A DNA stretch of 64,000 nucleotides from Apium graveolens (GCF_009905375.1 NC_133650.1:296235957-296299956); one strand, 5' to 3'; counted from the stretch's first letter, positions 10,282 to 21,636 are shown. The notes: generated by a model not told the origin, from the letters alone. Made by a program: numbers and translations.

Positions 10282-11543
10282 TGTTGTGCAAGACATGCCT
10301 ATACAATAACAAGACTAAATCAAATTGACAACCCTGAGTAAGTTGTATTATAATCTTAGTTTGCATTTTATATTGTACCACTTAAGTCTGTAAAAATGTT
10401 CAATGGCAGACTGGAATCTTTTTCTATAAACAGTATCAAGCCTAAGAATTCTATCTGGAAGAAAATCAAGAAGATCATGCCGCGGAAGAATCATGAAGAA
10501 GCTTAGAGTTGAATAAATCTATTTTGAGAAAATATTCTAAGTCAAGATCTCTACAAGTCACAGATTAAGTGTTATAGAGAAGTCATTCGAGAACTCCAGA
10601 ATGACTTATCGAGAAGTCAGGAAAAGCTACTAGAGAACTCAGAGATATCGACAAGCCAATTTGAAGATATGAAGAATAGAGATATCGACAAGTCATTTCT
10701 TCACTAGAGAACTCAGAGTTATCGATAAGCCAAGTTGTCACTAGAGAACTCAGAGTTATTGATAAGCCAAGTTTTTACTAGAGAACTCAGAGTTATCGAT
10801 AATCCAAAGTGAAGACATGAAGATGAGAGATCTCGACAAGTCAAATTCTCTTATAGAGAACTCAGAGACTTCGATAAGTCAAAATAACTGTAGAGTATTT
10901 AGAGATCTCGATAAGACAATATACTTATCGAGATGTCAAGTTCTCTATACACCAAACTGGAGATTTTGAGGTAAAAGTCAAAGTACAAAGTGCAGACCAG
11001 TTAAATATCCAAGATTAACAATCAACAAATAATCTAATCAGTTGGATTGACAAGTCTACAAAAGCAGCTTGAAGAGTACAAGATCAAATGCCAAGATTAA
11101 CTGGAAAAGTAAAGTCACAGGCGTGCAAGATTAGCAAAGATACACTAAGCCTGAAATAGAAAGATTTGGTTATCCAAAAATAGGGTTTAGTACATGCTAT
11201 TGCATGCTATGTAATAACTAGTGTTTACTGTTCTATAAAGTAAACACTGGATGCTTTGTTAGCTGTAACAATTAAGATCAGAAATCTTGTATTCTCTCAA
11301 GGAAGAATCTAAGCTCTTTATCAACAAAGAGTCTAGAAATTTTGTATCAAGACATTCTTAATTTTAATAGAAAATTAAGTGAGTTTTGAAAGATCTGTGT
11401 TTACTATCGTTATATGCTTAATTTCAGTATTAACACATTTCACTACAAGGTTTAATTTACTTTGTTCATCACCATAAACAATTCAAAAAAAGCACAAAAA
11501 CACATTCACCCCCCCCCCTCTGTGTGTAATTCATTAACTAACA
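10282..11543 (+). repeat. 3' LTR of the Copia element
   Basis: About 1.26 kb, from TGTTGTGCAAG to TTAACTAACA. It carries a tandem array at about 10575-10950 and ends with a C-rich run and a short TG-rich stretch, as is common next to the Copia primer site. Confidence 0.78.
10575..10950 (+). repeat. Minisatellite inside the Copia LTR
   Basis: Degenerate repeats of about 38-45 bp share ACTAGAGAACTCAGAG followed by TTATCGATAAGCCAAG or ATCTCGACAAGTC. About eight copies can be followed, and the best three are consecutive at about 10704-10800. The position, in the LTR before the transcribed part, suggests a U3 enhancer-type array. Confidence 0.75.
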
Positions 11544-11548
11544 GTATA

Positions 11549-12528
11549 TTATGAATCGTATGACAAATATGAATGATCTAGATGAGATTTAGCCCTCCTA
11601 TATTAAAGGAGTGATATTATTGGCCTCTTGATTGAGTAAGACTATAAAATGCATGGCCGTGCTCAAATACTGATTTGTTTAATAGTTTACTCATTGATCA
11701 AGCAAAGAAGGATTAAACGTTAACAGAGGATGACACAATGCATGCCTCGAGTTTGATCTATAATATAAGGCTAAAGTGATTATATTATATTATACATTAT
11801 TAACGAAAGGTTTAATTGAATCGCCAATTATTATTATTACTTGGGGAACAATGATGTATTACTAGATGCCTCTCATTGTTTATAATTTTATTATTAGAAA
11901 ATAAAATTATTGCCAACGTAATAATAACCTAAAGGGTCACACACAAAGAACGTTTAAAATTGAGTGTTATTTAAATTATGAATTTAAATATTTTATTGTT
12001 GTTAATTCGAATTTAATTATTAAATTAATTAAGCGAGACTTGATTAATTGTATATATATTAGAATTTGAATTTAATAATAATATAACCCAAAATCAGAAT
12101 GGGTCTTTTTAGAATCCCATTATGATTAGGGTTAGGCCCGAATGTCCTCTCTCCCTATATATACATTAAGATGTATATTTTAGGGTTTAGAAGTTAATCA
12201 CGTTTCTAGAGAAAAAACCCTAGCAGCTCTACATCTCAGAGAGGCTAGAGAGAGAGAGAGAGAGAATGAGACAACCAAATCGGCGAGTACCGGCTCCGGT
12301 GATCGTTAGACGATCGGACGTTCGTGTGGATACCTTTGGAGACTAGATCTTCGAAAGGAGGGCTGCTGTGTTGGTTCATCAAGATCAGAACGCCCATTAC
12401 AGTCAGAAGGAAAGCTTTATTAAGGTAAACATCTATTCTCCATAATTATCCGTTCATTATACATAGATCATGCGGTAAGGATTCAAGATTTTTGTTTTTC
12501 ATTGCGTTTAATGATCGAATTCCTAACA
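11549..12528 (+). repeat. Probable Copia LTR (solo or truncated)
   Basis: The stretch has a promoter-like layout: an AT-rich first half, a TATA box CTATATATAC near 12154, a (GA)n run near 12249-12266, a GC-richer transcribed leader, and an end at TTCCTAACA (12528) where the gag of an Athila-like element begins. The left end is uncertain because it meets the previous LTR at 11543 without a clear TG. No coding sequence or primer site is attached. The solo-LTR reading is inferred from structure. Confidence 0.4.
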
Positions 12529-13134
12529 CCCGTTATAGAAGTAATTGATTACCATCCAATCAGGCATTCCATGATGAGGACACTTTTTAAGCATCTCCTT
12601 GTAGCGCTCCTAAGCTTCACATAAAGATTCTTTCGATTGCTGTGCAAATTGAGTAAGAGCATTCCTACTTGCAGCTATTTTTGTCATAGGGAAGAATTTA
12701 GTAAGAAATTTCTGAGAATTATCCTCCCAAGTCGCAATAGAACCTGTTGGTAGAGAGTGCAACCAGCACTTTGCTTTATCCCTCAGAGAAAATGGGAAAG
12801 TCTCAGTTTCACAAAATCTTCCGAAACACCGTTGAACTTGAAGGTGTCGCAAATCTCGATGAAATCCCTAATGTGCATATTGGGATCTTCCATTGGAGCA
12901 CCCCTAAACTGGACTGAATTCTGTACCATTTGAATCATGCTAGAATTGTTTTCAAAGGTATTAACTGCAATGGCTGGTCTGACAATGCTAGACTGAATGT
13001 CATTGATTTTCGGTTGAGAATAATCCTTCAATGCTTTCATTTCTGCTGCTGGTTCTCCCATTGCAATGATCAATTCTGTTTCTACTTCTTTTAGTGTGTC
13101 CTTACAAGATTGAGAAACTGTTCGCATACACGCT
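12529..13134 (-). pseudogene. gag fragment of the outer Athila-like element
   Basis: The frame starts at 13127 (MRTVSQSCKDTL) and encodes a retrotransposon gag capsid-type region with PKINDIQSSI, DPNMHIRDFIEICDTFKFNG and, after a frameshift near 12800, FPFSLRDKAKCWLHSLP and FAQQSKESLCEA. It aligns block by block with the gag at 21637-22764 but is clearly diverged. It stops at 12528, where an LTR-like sequence abuts. The young element at 13135 inserted seven bases upstream of this start codon, separating the gag from its 5' LTR at 24457-25855. Confidence 0.8.
13130..13134. repeat. Target-site duplication, left copy (ACGCT)
   Basis: The five bases directly before the left LTR are ACGCT. The same five bases follow the right LTR at 24315-24319, so the element between them is one complete insertion. 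Confidence 0.9.
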
Positions 13135-14584
13135 TGTTAGGGCGAAAACACGCGCTAATATTCACGCAAGTATACGCGTTCGCAAGTAATATAGAATATT
13201 TTCTAGTTCGTTCCCTCAGAGACTCAGACTAAATTATTGTCTAATTAAACTCACTCACCAATGTATGATTACTTCTCAATGTTAAGATAATAACACTTAA
13301 AATTGTTGATTAAATATTAACTATAATTAACTACTTAATTAACCACTTAACTAACACTTCAATAATAAAACACTCATGAGATCACAACTTCATTATTACT
13401 TCCTTCTATAGCCATTGTTATTACCTTTAGCATGTGACAGTGATGATATTAATCGAATAACACGAAACTGATAAAAGCCAACTTTCATTGTACTAATACC
13501 ATTCTACCAAGCATCTACAATTAAGATAGAAGTCGAATAGTCATCAATTATGTTGAGTTCCTATATGTCTACAGAAATTGACAACACAACGATTTAAGCA
13601 CAAGTTATTCCATTTTGATTACATAGGGCAAATAAAACTGTTAGAGTTACCCACTAATCATGCACAACGTACATGAACCTATGCTAGCATGGCAAGTTCT
13701 AAATCTCAAGATCCACCGTCGCTTCACAAGAGATTAACACCCTATCTCATATGTTCGCGACGCACATAAGACGAATACGCACAACCAATACTAGATATCA
13801 AGCAATTATCACACACTAAAATATTAAACAATTAACTAAAGAATTCCATAATAAATCCGTTGCAACCCCATGATCACGATTAGCCCATAATAGAACTTAT
13901 CGCCATCATGGGTTCATATGAAATCATGATAAACAAATACAAGAAAATAATAACTAAACTAATTATATTAAAACAGAGTACGTCACAAGAGTAAATAAGT
14001 CAAAGCAAGAAAACTAGCATCCAACGTTACAACGAAACAAGAATCACAAGAAAATATGCTTCCTCTTCGTTGCGGTGTGCTAAATCGGTCTTCTTCCTTA
14101 TCTCCTTCGCTTCTTGCGTAAAACACAATCTTCTTCTTCTTAATCCTCCCTGTGAAAACGTCTCAAATCTACTTATATAATAGTCCCATAAAACTCAGAT
14201 TACATAGAAGTTGGAAGCCAAACAGAAGTAGAAGTCTAAAATAATTCAGCAAAATTCCCGACCCTGCGCGGCCGCTCAGAATAGCTGCGCGGGCGCGCAG
14301 GTTGCTGCGCGGCCGCTCAGCATAGCTGCGCGGGCGCGCAGGCCTCCACTAGAAAAAATCCAAGTTTGCTCCGTTTCTTCACCGTAATCTGCCCGTTCCT
14401 TTCCTCTCGCAATGGTGAACACATGCCAAGGCTTATTCTTGATGATTCCTCCCCCGAAATGCAACTAATACCCTGAAATGCATAATCACTAGAAAAACGC
14501 ATCAAATACACAAAATACTTGATTTCAAGACACCAATTTAAGCCATTTTAAGACGTTCTAAGTGGTATAAAATGCCACTTATCA
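13135..14584 (-). repeat. 3' LTR of the young element (1450 bp)
   Basis: The LTR is bounded by TGTTAGGG and CTTATCA on the plus strand. It is nearly identical to 22906-24314 but has four GC-rich array units (14263-14342) where the other LTR has two, a 41-bp length difference. A TATA box TTATATAAG lies on the minus strand near 14171-14180. Confidence 0.92.
14263..14342 (-). repeat. GC-rich array in the 3' LTR, four units
   Basis: Two unit types alternate, with cores CTGCGCGGCCGCTCAG and CTGCGCGGGCGCGCAG, spaced about 20 bp. On the sense strand the array lies about 80-170 bp upstream of the TATA box. Confidence 0.85.
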
Positions 14585-14600
14585 CACCCCCAAACTTAAA
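14585..14600 (-). other. Polypurine tract of the young element
   Basis: The plus strand reads CACCCCCAAACTTAAA beside the LTR. The minus strand is therefore a purine run directly before the 3' LTR. Confidence 0.8.
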
Positions 14601-15729
14601 TCGATGTTTGCCCTCAAGCGTCACAGACTCAAAAACAAATAAAAATATGCATGAATACAATCTATATGAAAATGCAGCGATCCCCCTTACTACAATTAAT
14701 CAACCAAATTGCCACATCTCAACAAATGCAGTTAGACAACTAAAGATCAATAAACTCATGTAAACGGACATACAGCCAGAAACATGGTGTGTGCAAATGC
14801 TTAACAGATATGCTTCGGAACTAGACCAATTACTATGACTAGACTATCCTCAAGGCAATCCTACGATTATACAAAGAATAAAAATTCCAGGCACAAAGTG
14901 ATATACAACACTACAAGAACTCTGGAGCTTACTACGGAATCGTGCTTTTTATTTACAACTCAAATGCTTATTTGACCGTGCAATGAGTGAGGTCCACAAA
15001 AGACTTATACAATGATATCCATGTAATGAGCGTTAGGTTAGCGGATCCCAGACTCTAAAAGCCTTAGGTCGCTAGGCACAAAGTCCCCTAAGAACTTAAT
15101 AACTCGAATACCAAAGAGCCCACTCTTGATCAATTATGCCAATTTTTTTTTTATTTCTGAGCAAGTGCGTTTCGCTCCATCTTGCTCAACCCTAGACTAC
15201 TCGCCTAGACTACTCGCAACATACGCGAGCCGGCTACTAGCCATTTGACGCCTAGCCACAACTAGCAACAACTTCCATATTTTTTTCCCCAAAATTTTTC
15301 TTTTTCATGTCTTTATCACTAAGAACCTATAATCGAATTCTAAGCATAATAAGTAGATTGACCTTGAAAACAACCAAATCATAACACAATCTAGCCCTTT
15401 CGCATTCTCTAAGACTTAGTGGACTTACAATTGTTTCTAGCATGCATATCAACCTACACAACTTAATATCACTTTAATGCTATCACTACACTCACATCAA
15501 TATCACAATTCAGTCGATAAATCATTGCAAAAGGGATCATGGTAAATGCATGAGCTACATGACATTCATAAAAAAATAACTATATGGCATAAATTATGCA
15601 ACTATATGAACTAAACTATCATGAATATGCAACTAAATGACACACACACAAAATTCCTTAACTACCACCCCCAAACTAAAAATCTTCACTGTCCTCAGTG
15701 AAAGTAGTAGAAAGGAACACAGGGTATAC
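14601..15729 (-). other. Untranslated tail between the extra ORF and the 3' LTR
   Basis: This 1.1-kb non-coding stretch matches the tail at 1-1005 of the plus-strand copy in reverse. No open frame of note is seen. Conservation between the copies suggests only common descent. Confidence 0.7.
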
Positions 15730-16902
15730 CTACTCGGAGTCATCATCATCATCACCCTCGGTGGGTGGAGTATCAGGCGGCGGGTATGCAGAGTCCTCAC
15801 CAAAAACTGGCCACTGGATATCAGCTCCAAGGCCTTGAAAAGCAGTCCCTAACGCAAGGGTGAGTTCCTGAGCAAACCTGCTCTGTGTCTCATACATGGC
15901 ATCCATCCGCCGTGAAAGCCTCCTATACTGGACATCAACCATCCCAGCACCCTCCTGAGCTCTCGAAGAACCAGCCTCATCACGCCCTGGCCTAGCCATA
16001 GTAGCACCTCGTGCTGGACGCCCTCCTGGAAGATGATAACCCAGCCCATGCTCCTCAGGCTCACCACCGGTCCACTCCTGCATCCCATTCAGAGTGCCAG
16101 AATCAATCGGAGCGGCTGGCAACTGCAACTGCTCATGCGCCGGCCAGTTCACTCCCACTGCTCGGCATAGCTTCGTAACCGTAGATGCATAAGGGATGTT
16201 CATATGCTTTGCTCCCCTCAAAAACTTCAGAATTCCTTGGTAGATAAACTCATCAAGGTCCACATAGTACTCCTCATTCAGAATTCCCCACAACAGCTGT
16301 GCTCTCTCAACTGTGACCTCGTGTGCATGCGAAGAAGGCAAAATATTAGCACAAATAAATGCATTCCATGCACGGGCATACCTGTTCATGGCGATCGCCG
16401 GAAAGTGACGATACTCATAATTGCCTGTACTGCGGGTCCAAACTGTGCCCGGTCGACAGAGAGTCGCACAAATCAAATCCAATTCAAAATCCTCAGCAGT
16501 CTTTTCATTCCAGTTCTCCTCCTCGGGCTTCCTCTCTCGCTGTCCAATCACACGGCGAATCGCCGCAGGATGATAATCAACCGTCAGCCCACGGACCACA
16601 GAAAACCCATTCTTTTCAGCATTCACGTTCGCGTAGAACTCGCGAACAACGCTCATCGGTACTGCTTCGGGTGACTCACAAAAAGCTATCCACCCCTTCT
16701 CTGCAATCATGGGCAACAACTCACCATCCCTCCCCGATGGTAAAAACCCCCTCTCCTTCAGAATCGGCTTACCCAACAGCCTAGTGTACTCCTCCTCCGC
16801 GGCTCTGTCAGTTAACCGAGGCCTTGCAGCAGTACCCCTCGATGAATCAGCAGTAGGAACTGTGTTGCTGCTGTCAATAGTGCGTGCTCTCTTGGGTGCC
16901 AT
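15730..16902 (-). CDS. Extra ORF of the Athila-like element (plant transposon-protein-like, 390 aa)
   Basis: The frame is open for 390 codons from ATG at 16902. It begins with a basic, Ser/Thr-rich leader (MAPKRARTIDSSNTV). A globular region follows at about residues 30-270, with FCESPEAVPMSVVREFYAN, VVRGLTVDYHPAAIRRVIGQ, NRYARAWNAFICANILPSSH and YVDLDEFIYQGILKFLRGA. The tail is acidic and Pro-rich. The layout resembles the putative plant transposon protein domain found beside integrase in Athila- and Ogre-type elements; no signal peptide or clear membrane segment is seen. The position after integrase is where env-like genes sit in Athila. It has its own TATA box (17001-17008) and an LTR-type GC array (17160-17242) upstream. 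Function unknown. Confidence 0.75.
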   Translation of the reverse strand: MAPKRARTIDSSNTVPTADSSRGTAARPRLTDRAAEEEYTRLLGKPILKERGFLPSGRDGELLPMIAEKGWIAFCESPEAVPMSVVREFYANVNAEKNGFSVVRGLTVDYHPAAIRRVIGQRERKPEEENWNEKTAEDFELDLICATLCRPGTVWTRSTGNYEYRHFPAIAMNRYARAWNAFICANILPSSHAHEVTVERAQLLWGILNEEYYVDLDEFIYQGILKFLRGAKHMNIPYASTVTKLCRAVGVNWPAHEQLQLPAAPIDSGTLNGMQEWTGGEPEEHGLGYHLPGGRPARGATMARPGRDEAGSSRAQEGAGMVDVQYRRLSRRMDAMYETQSRFAQELTLALGTAFQGLGADIQWPVFGEDSAYPPPDTPPTEGDDDDDSE

Positions 16903-17000
16903 TGATTTGTGAATAAAAGCGTGTAAGAACTGATATTTAATGTTTGTGAGAGGGTTTAAGTGTAGGAAGTTTTGTGGGAGATATGTAGGATAGGTGTATG

Positions 17001-17010
17001 TATATATAGG
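17001..17010 (-). promoter_or_regulatory. TATA box upstream of the extra ORF
   Basis: The minus strand reads CCTATATATA about 100 bp before the ATG at 16902. Together with the GC array further upstream it copies the order array, TATA, transcript found in the LTR. Confidence 0.5.
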
Positions 17011-17159
17011 GTGTGGATTAGATTAGGGTTTGGGAATTAAGGGATAAAATGATGGGGTAGTGGGAACAAATCGTGGGTTTATGGGCTAAAACTGTTTTTG
17101 TATTTGTTTTTGTTTGTTTTTTTTTTCTGAACTGTAAAAAAAATTTCTGGTCCTCGACC

Positions 17160-17242
17160 CCTGCGCGGCCGCTCAGCATAGCTGCGCGGGCGCTCAGCTT
17201 GCTGCGCGGCCGCTCAGCTTAGTTGCGCGGGCGCGCAGGGGG
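17160..17242 (-). repeat. GC-rich array inside the element, LTR type
   Basis: Four units of about 20 bp alternate the cores CTGCGCGGCCGCTCAG and TGCGCGGGCGCTCAG/GCGCAG, the same two types as in the LTRs. The array lies between the integrase stop (17398) and the TATA box at 17001. It is surrounded by AT-rich sequence with T runs. Confidence 0.85.
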
Positions 17243-17397
17243 TCACTGGAAATTTTTTTTTTCAGCCCCTGTTTTCTGATTTTTTTTGTGTTTTTGGATA
17301 GGTTATTAACTTTTAAGGGTTCCTGTAACAATAATTCATGGGTTGCCTCCCACGCAGCGCTTCTTTTTCGTCATTAGCTTGACGTTTCGTACCTTGC

Positions 17398-20300
17398 TCA
17401 AGTAGTCAACAAAATGGCACTAACCACTTCTCGGTTTGCCATGTCCCCATAGTAGTGCTTCAACCGCTGACCGTTAACCTTGAATGCTTGGTCCGGATCA
17501 TTCTCAAAAATTTCCACCGCTCCATGTGGAAACACAGTTTTGACAATAAAAGGTCCAGACCACCTTGATTTCAACTTCCCAGGAAAAAGTCGGAGCCGAG
17601 AGTTGAATAAGAGAACTTGTTGCCCTGGCACAAATAACTTTGGATGTAGCTTCCTATCGTGCCACCACTTCACCTTTTCCTTATACATTTTGTTATTTTC
17701 GTACGCTTGAAGTCGAAATTCATCCAGTTCATTAAGCTGAAGCATTCTTTTCTTACCAGCTGCATCTAAATCCAGGTTCAACTTCTTCAATGCCCAGTAG
17801 GCCTTATGCTCAAGCTCCGCAGGTAGATGACATCCCTTACCGTACACCAACTGGAACGGTGACATCCCAAGTGGAGTTTTGTATGCTGTTCTGTAAGCCC
17901 AAACAGCTTCATCGAGCTTTAAAGACCAATCCTTCCTTGACGGACAAACAACCTTCTCTAGAATGCGCTTTATCTCTCTGTTAGACACTTCCGCTTGACC
18001 ATTTGTTTGCGGATGATAGGCAGTAGCTACTCGATGATTCACATTATAACGCTGCATCATAGAAGTGAACTTACGGTTGCAAAAATGCGATCCTTCATCA
18101 CTTATGATTACCCGAGGTGTTCCAAACCTTGTGAAAATTTGCTTATGAAGAAAATTTAGTACTGCCTTTACATCATTTATCGGTAAAGCTTTAACTTCGA
18201 CCCATTTTGAGACATAATCGACTGCCAGCAAGATGTACTGATTATTGCAAGACGAGATAAAAGGCCCCATGAAATCGATTCCCCATACATCAAAGACCTC
18301 GACTTCAAGCATCACATTTAATGGCATTTCATCCTTTCTTGACAAATTTCCCACTCTTTGGCAACGATCACACCTTAAAACAAACTGATGAGCATCCTTG
18401 AACAAAGTAGGCCAGAAAAAACCTGCTTGCAGAATACGAGTTGCCGTCTTCTCACCTCCATAGTGTCCCCCATAAACCGTGGAATGGCAGTCTCGTAATA
18501 TCCCCTCCGTCTCACAGAACGGGATACATCTCCTGATGATCTGGTCAGCTCCCTGTCTAAACAAATATGGTTCATCCCACATATACCACTTCACCTCATG
18601 CAGAAACTTCTTCTTTTGAGCGGATGTCAAATTAAGAGGCATTATATTGCTGACGAGATAGTTTACAATATCTGCAAACCATGGTTCTTCCTCCTGAATT
18701 GCAAACAACTGCTCATCCGGAAAAGATTCATTGATTAACGTCCTATCTTGTGAAGTAGAATCGGGATTCTCCAACCTAGAGAGATGGTCAGCTACTTGAT
18801 TCTCAGTACCTTTTCTATCTTTGATCTCTAACTCAAATTCCTGAAGTAAAAGCACCCAACGAATGAGTCTCGGCTTCAAATCCTTCTTAGAAACCAGATA
18901 GCGAATAGCTGCATGATCAGTGAATACTGTTACTTTCGTACCAAGCAGATAAGATCGAAATTTCTCAAAGCCAAAGACTATAGCCAAAAGCTCCTTCTCA
19001 GTAGTGGTGTAGTTCAATTGGGCACCATTTAAAGTCTTACTCACATAGTAGACCACATGGAAGAGATTTTTCTTGCGATGTCCCAGAACTGCACCTACCG
19101 CATAATCACTCGCATCACACATCATCTCAAATGGTTCTGTCCAATCTGGTGCTGTAATGACTGGTGCCGTGATCAAACTCTCCTTGAGAGTCTCGAATGC
19201 TGCCAAACATTCATCATCAAATTTGAAAGGCACATCTTTCTCAAGCAAATTGCACAACGGCTTAGATATCTTTGAAAAGTCCTTGATGAATCGCCGATAA
19301 AAACCCGCATGACCAAGAAAACTACGGATTCCTTTCACAGAATTAGGTGGGGGAAGATTTTCAATGACTCCCACCTTGGCCTTGTCCACCTCCAGACCCT
19401 TGCTAGAGACCTTATGCCCAAGGATAATGCCTTCACGCACCATAAAATGACATTTCTCCCAATTAAGCACCAGATTAGTTTCCACACATCTTTTGAGTAC
19501 GGCGCGCAGATTATTCAAACATTCATCATATGAGTGTCCAAAGACGGAGAAGTCATCCATGAACACTTCGACGTTATTTCCAATCATGTCAGAGAATATA
19601 GCCATCATACATCTCTGAAAGGTGACCGGTGCGCCACATAACCCAAACGAAACTCTGCGAAAAGCAAATGTGCCAAATGGACAAGTGAAGGTAGTCTTTT
19701 CCTGATCCTCTGGTGCAATACAAATCTGATTATACCCGGAATAACCATCCAGAAGACAAAAATACTCATGTCCCGCCAATCTGTCAAGCATCTGATCAAT
19801 AAATGGAAGAGGGAAGTGATCCTTCCTTGTGGCTTTGTTCAATTTTCTATAATCCATGCATACTCTCCATCCTGTAACTGTTCGAGTAGGGATGAGCTCA
19901 TTCTTTTCATTTGCGACCACAGTGATACCTCCCTTCTTAGGTACACATTGTACGGGGCTCACCCACGAGCTGTCAGAAATAGGATAAATGATGCCTGCAT
20001 CTAGCCATTTCAGAATTTCTTTCTTCACCACCTCCTTCATGATGGGATTCAGTCTTCGCTGCTGTTCCACAGTTGGCTTACTACCTTCCTCTAGCAGAAT
20101 TTTATGCATACAATATGAAGGACTTATCCCCTTGATGTCTGCTATGGTCCATCCTATAGCCGATTTGAATTCTCTCAAAATCCTTAAGAGCTTGTCTTCC
20201 TCACTACCTGAAAGGTCAGATGAAATAATAACAGGTAACGTAGATGAATCACCTAAAAAAGCATACCTCATGTGTTCAGGTAATGGCTTGAGCTCCAAGG

Positions 20301-20643
20301 TAGGTGCTTCCTCTATTGATGGTTTGAGCTTCCCTTCAGCGTTCTTGAGGTCAGAAGTACCAAGAGATTCAAATGGTATGTCCAGCTTTCGCTTCCAGGG
20401 AGAAGCGTTCAGATATTGTAATTGCTCGTTGCTATCTTCATCATCGCTGTCAAAATCCCCCACTAAGGCCTTTTCCAATGCATCAGACATTAGCATGTGA
20501 TCGAGTTCCGAAGTAACCGCAGAATCAATCACATCCACTTTTAAGCACTCCTCATCTTCTGTAGGGAATTTCATTGCCTTGAATACGTTGAAGGTCACAT
20601 CCTGATCTTGGACCCGCATAGTAAGTTCACCTTTTTTGTACAT
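17398..20643 (-). CDS. pol: reverse transcriptase, RNase H and integrase
   Basis: The 1081-codon frame has a reverse transcriptase (about residues 200-400; [10 protein letters not shown] with catalytic Asp299, FMDD at 361-364 in place of YxDD). RNase H spans about 500-625 (Asp510, Glu549, Asp576 and VADHLSR). Integrase follows with an HHCC zinc site (His720, His727, Cys758, Cys761) and a DD35E core at Asp790, Asp849 and Glu885. There is no chromodomain after the core; the C-terminus ends about 200 residues later. FMDDFSVFG and the lack of a chromodomain fit Athila/Tat. The frame is open but is entered from protease only after a one-base shift at an A6 run (about 20630), so here it could be expressed only by frameshifting. 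All catalytic residues look intact. Confidence 0.93.
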   Translation of the reverse strand: MYKKGELTMRVQDQDVTFNVFKAMKFPTEDEECLKVDVIDSAVTSELDHMLMSDALEKALVGDFDSDDEDSNEQLQYLNASPWKRKLDIPFESLGTSDLKNAEGKLKPSIEEAPTLELKPLPEHMRYAFLGDSSTLPVIISSDLSGSEEDKLLRILREFKSAIGWTIADIKGISPSYCMHKILLEEGSKPTVEQQRRLNPIMKEVVKKEILKWLDAGIIYPISDSSWVSPVQCVPKKGGITVVANEKNELIPTRTVTGWRVCMDYRKLNKATRKDHFPLPFIDQMLDRLAGHEYFCLLDGYSGYNQICIAPEDQEKTTFTCPFGTFAFRRVSFGLCGAPVTFQRCMMAIFSDMIGNNVEVFMDDFSVFGHSYDECLNNLRAVLKRCVETNLVLNWEKCHFMVREGIILGHKVSSKGLEVDKAKVGVIENLPPPNSVKGIRSFLGHAGFYRRFIKDFSKISKPLCNLLEKDVPFKFDDECLAAFETLKESLITAPVITAPDWTEPFEMMCDASDYAVGAVLGHRKKNLFHVVYYVSKTLNGAQLNYTTTEKELLAIVFGFEKFRSYLLGTKVTVFTDHAAIRYLVSKKDLKPRLIRWVLLLQEFELEIKDRKGTENQVADHLSRLENPDSTSQDRTLINESFPDEQLFAIQEEEPWFADIVNYLVSNIMPLNLTSAQKKKFLHEVKWYMWDEPYLFRQGADQIIRRCIPFCETEGILRDCHSTVYGGHYGGEKTATRILQAGFFWPTLFKDAHQFVLRCDRCQRVGNLSRKDEMPLNVMLEVEVFDVWGIDFMGPFISSCNNQYILLAVDYVSKWVEVKALPINDVKAVLNFLHKQIFTRFGTPRVIISDEGSHFCNRKFTSMMQRYNVNHRVATAYHPQTNGQAEVSNREIKRILEKVVCPSRKDWSLKLDEAVWAYRTAYKTPLGMSPFQLVYGKGCHLPAELEHKAYWALKKLNLDLDAAGKKRMLQLNELDEFRLQAYENNKMYKEKVKWWHDRKLHPKLFVPGQQVLLFNSRLRLFPGKLKSRWSGPFIVKTVFPHGAVEIFENDPDQAFKVNGQRLKHYYGDMANREVVSAILLTT

Positions 20644-21182
20644 CTATCAAGGTACGGCCAGTAGCCAAGAAAGGCCTCCCCAAGATTATGGGAATCTTCT
20701 TATCTTCCTCAAAATCCAGAATAACAAAATCTGCTGGAAAGAAGAGCTTATCCACTTTGACGAGCACATCCTCAACTATGCCCCTTGGGTAAGTAATGGA
20801 ACGGTCAGCCAATTGTAGTGACATGTACATGGGTTTTGGATCAGGCAGATCCAGTTTTTTAAAGATCGACAACGGCATCAGATTAATGCTTGCTCCCAAA
20901 TCACAAAGGCACTTATCAAACGTCAGATTGCCAATTGTGCAAGGAATGGTGAAGCTTCCTGGATCTTTCAGTTTTGGTGGTAACTTTTGTTGCAGAACAG
21001 CGCTGCATTCTTCCGTGAGAGCAACGGTTTCAAGGTCATCCAGTTTCACCTTCCTTGAAAGAATAGTCTTCATAAACTTCGCATAACTAGGCATTTGTTC
21101 CAGAGCCTCAGCGAAAGGTATATTGATGTGAAGTTTCTTGAACACCTCCAGAAACTTCCCGAACTGTCTATCCAGCTTTTAT
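20627..21182 (-). pseudogene. Retropepsin-type protease region
   Basis: The frame contains CDLGASINLMPLSIFKKL (active-site Asp at residue 82 of the open frame) and the flap/hydrophobic block [19 protein letters not shown], the pattern of Ty3/Gypsy aspartic protease. It would cut the Gag-Pol precursor. Upstream a TAA at about 21182 and a shift out of the gag frame near 21290 separate it from gag. Downstream an A6 run at DVQK shifts it out of the pol frame. The two shifts are opposite, so gag and pol share a frame and only this part is displaced. Confidence 0.8.
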
Positions 21183-21636
21183 TGCTGCAATCTCTTAGGA
21201 AAAGGTGGTGGAGGATAGAGCTGTTTCTCCCCTGTATTAGCCTTAGGCAGAGTGTGTTCAACAGTAGTCTTCCTTGGTTCCTCCGCTTTCTCCTTTGCTT
21301 AGATTCTTCACCTCTAATTTCAGCTTCTACTTCTTTTGCCTTTTCAGCATCAGCTACTTTTCCAGACCTTAAGGTAATAGCCTTGACTTGCTCTTTAGCT
21401 TCCTTCCTGCCTGGTACTTCCGTGTCACTGGGAAGAGTGCCAGGTTGATGATTGAGCACTGCATTGGCTAATTGACCAATTTGATTTTCCAAGGTCTTGA
21501 TAGAAACCGCCTGACTCTTGCACAACAGCTTAAGTTCCTCAAAATCAGCACTAGTAGGTGCAGCTGCACTTCCCTGTTGAGGATATGATTGCCTTGTAGC
21601 ATACTGCTGTGGTTGCTGGAATCCAGGTGGGTTAAA
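21183..21636 (-). pseudogene. gag-protease linker, continued after a stop
   Basis: The gag frame goes on after the stop at 21637 with no shift: FNPPGFQQPQQYATRQ and then SIKTLENQIGQLANAV and AITLRSGK, conserved blocks of the Athila gag-pro linker. It ends in Lys/Glu/Arg-rich sequence, where the frame is lost near 21290. Confidence 0.7.

Larger units (their letters stand above)
9993..11543 (+). mobile_element. Copia element, 3' tail and 3' LTR
   Basis: A short internal tail (9993-10281) with an open stretch ending near 10122, a polypurine tract and a complete 3' LTR remain of a plus-strand Copia element. The SIRE-like element at 2461-9992 inserted into its internal region. The ATTGGGGGAGA tract is the same as in the plus-strand SIRE copy near 60427, which suggests the same broad lineage. 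The LTR sequence differs, so it is another family. Confidence 0.75.

Noticed and set aside
10575..10950. Array resembling a CRISPR array
   Set aside because: The units are degenerate and contiguous without unique spacers, the context is a plant LTR and no cas genes exist; it is an LTR minisatellite.
20625..20640. Programmed -1 frameshift at the A6 run between protease and pol
   Set aside because: The frame change needed is +1, and the slippery heptamer is not in register, so the standard -1 mechanism does not apply. Whether another mechanism is used is left open as a finding.
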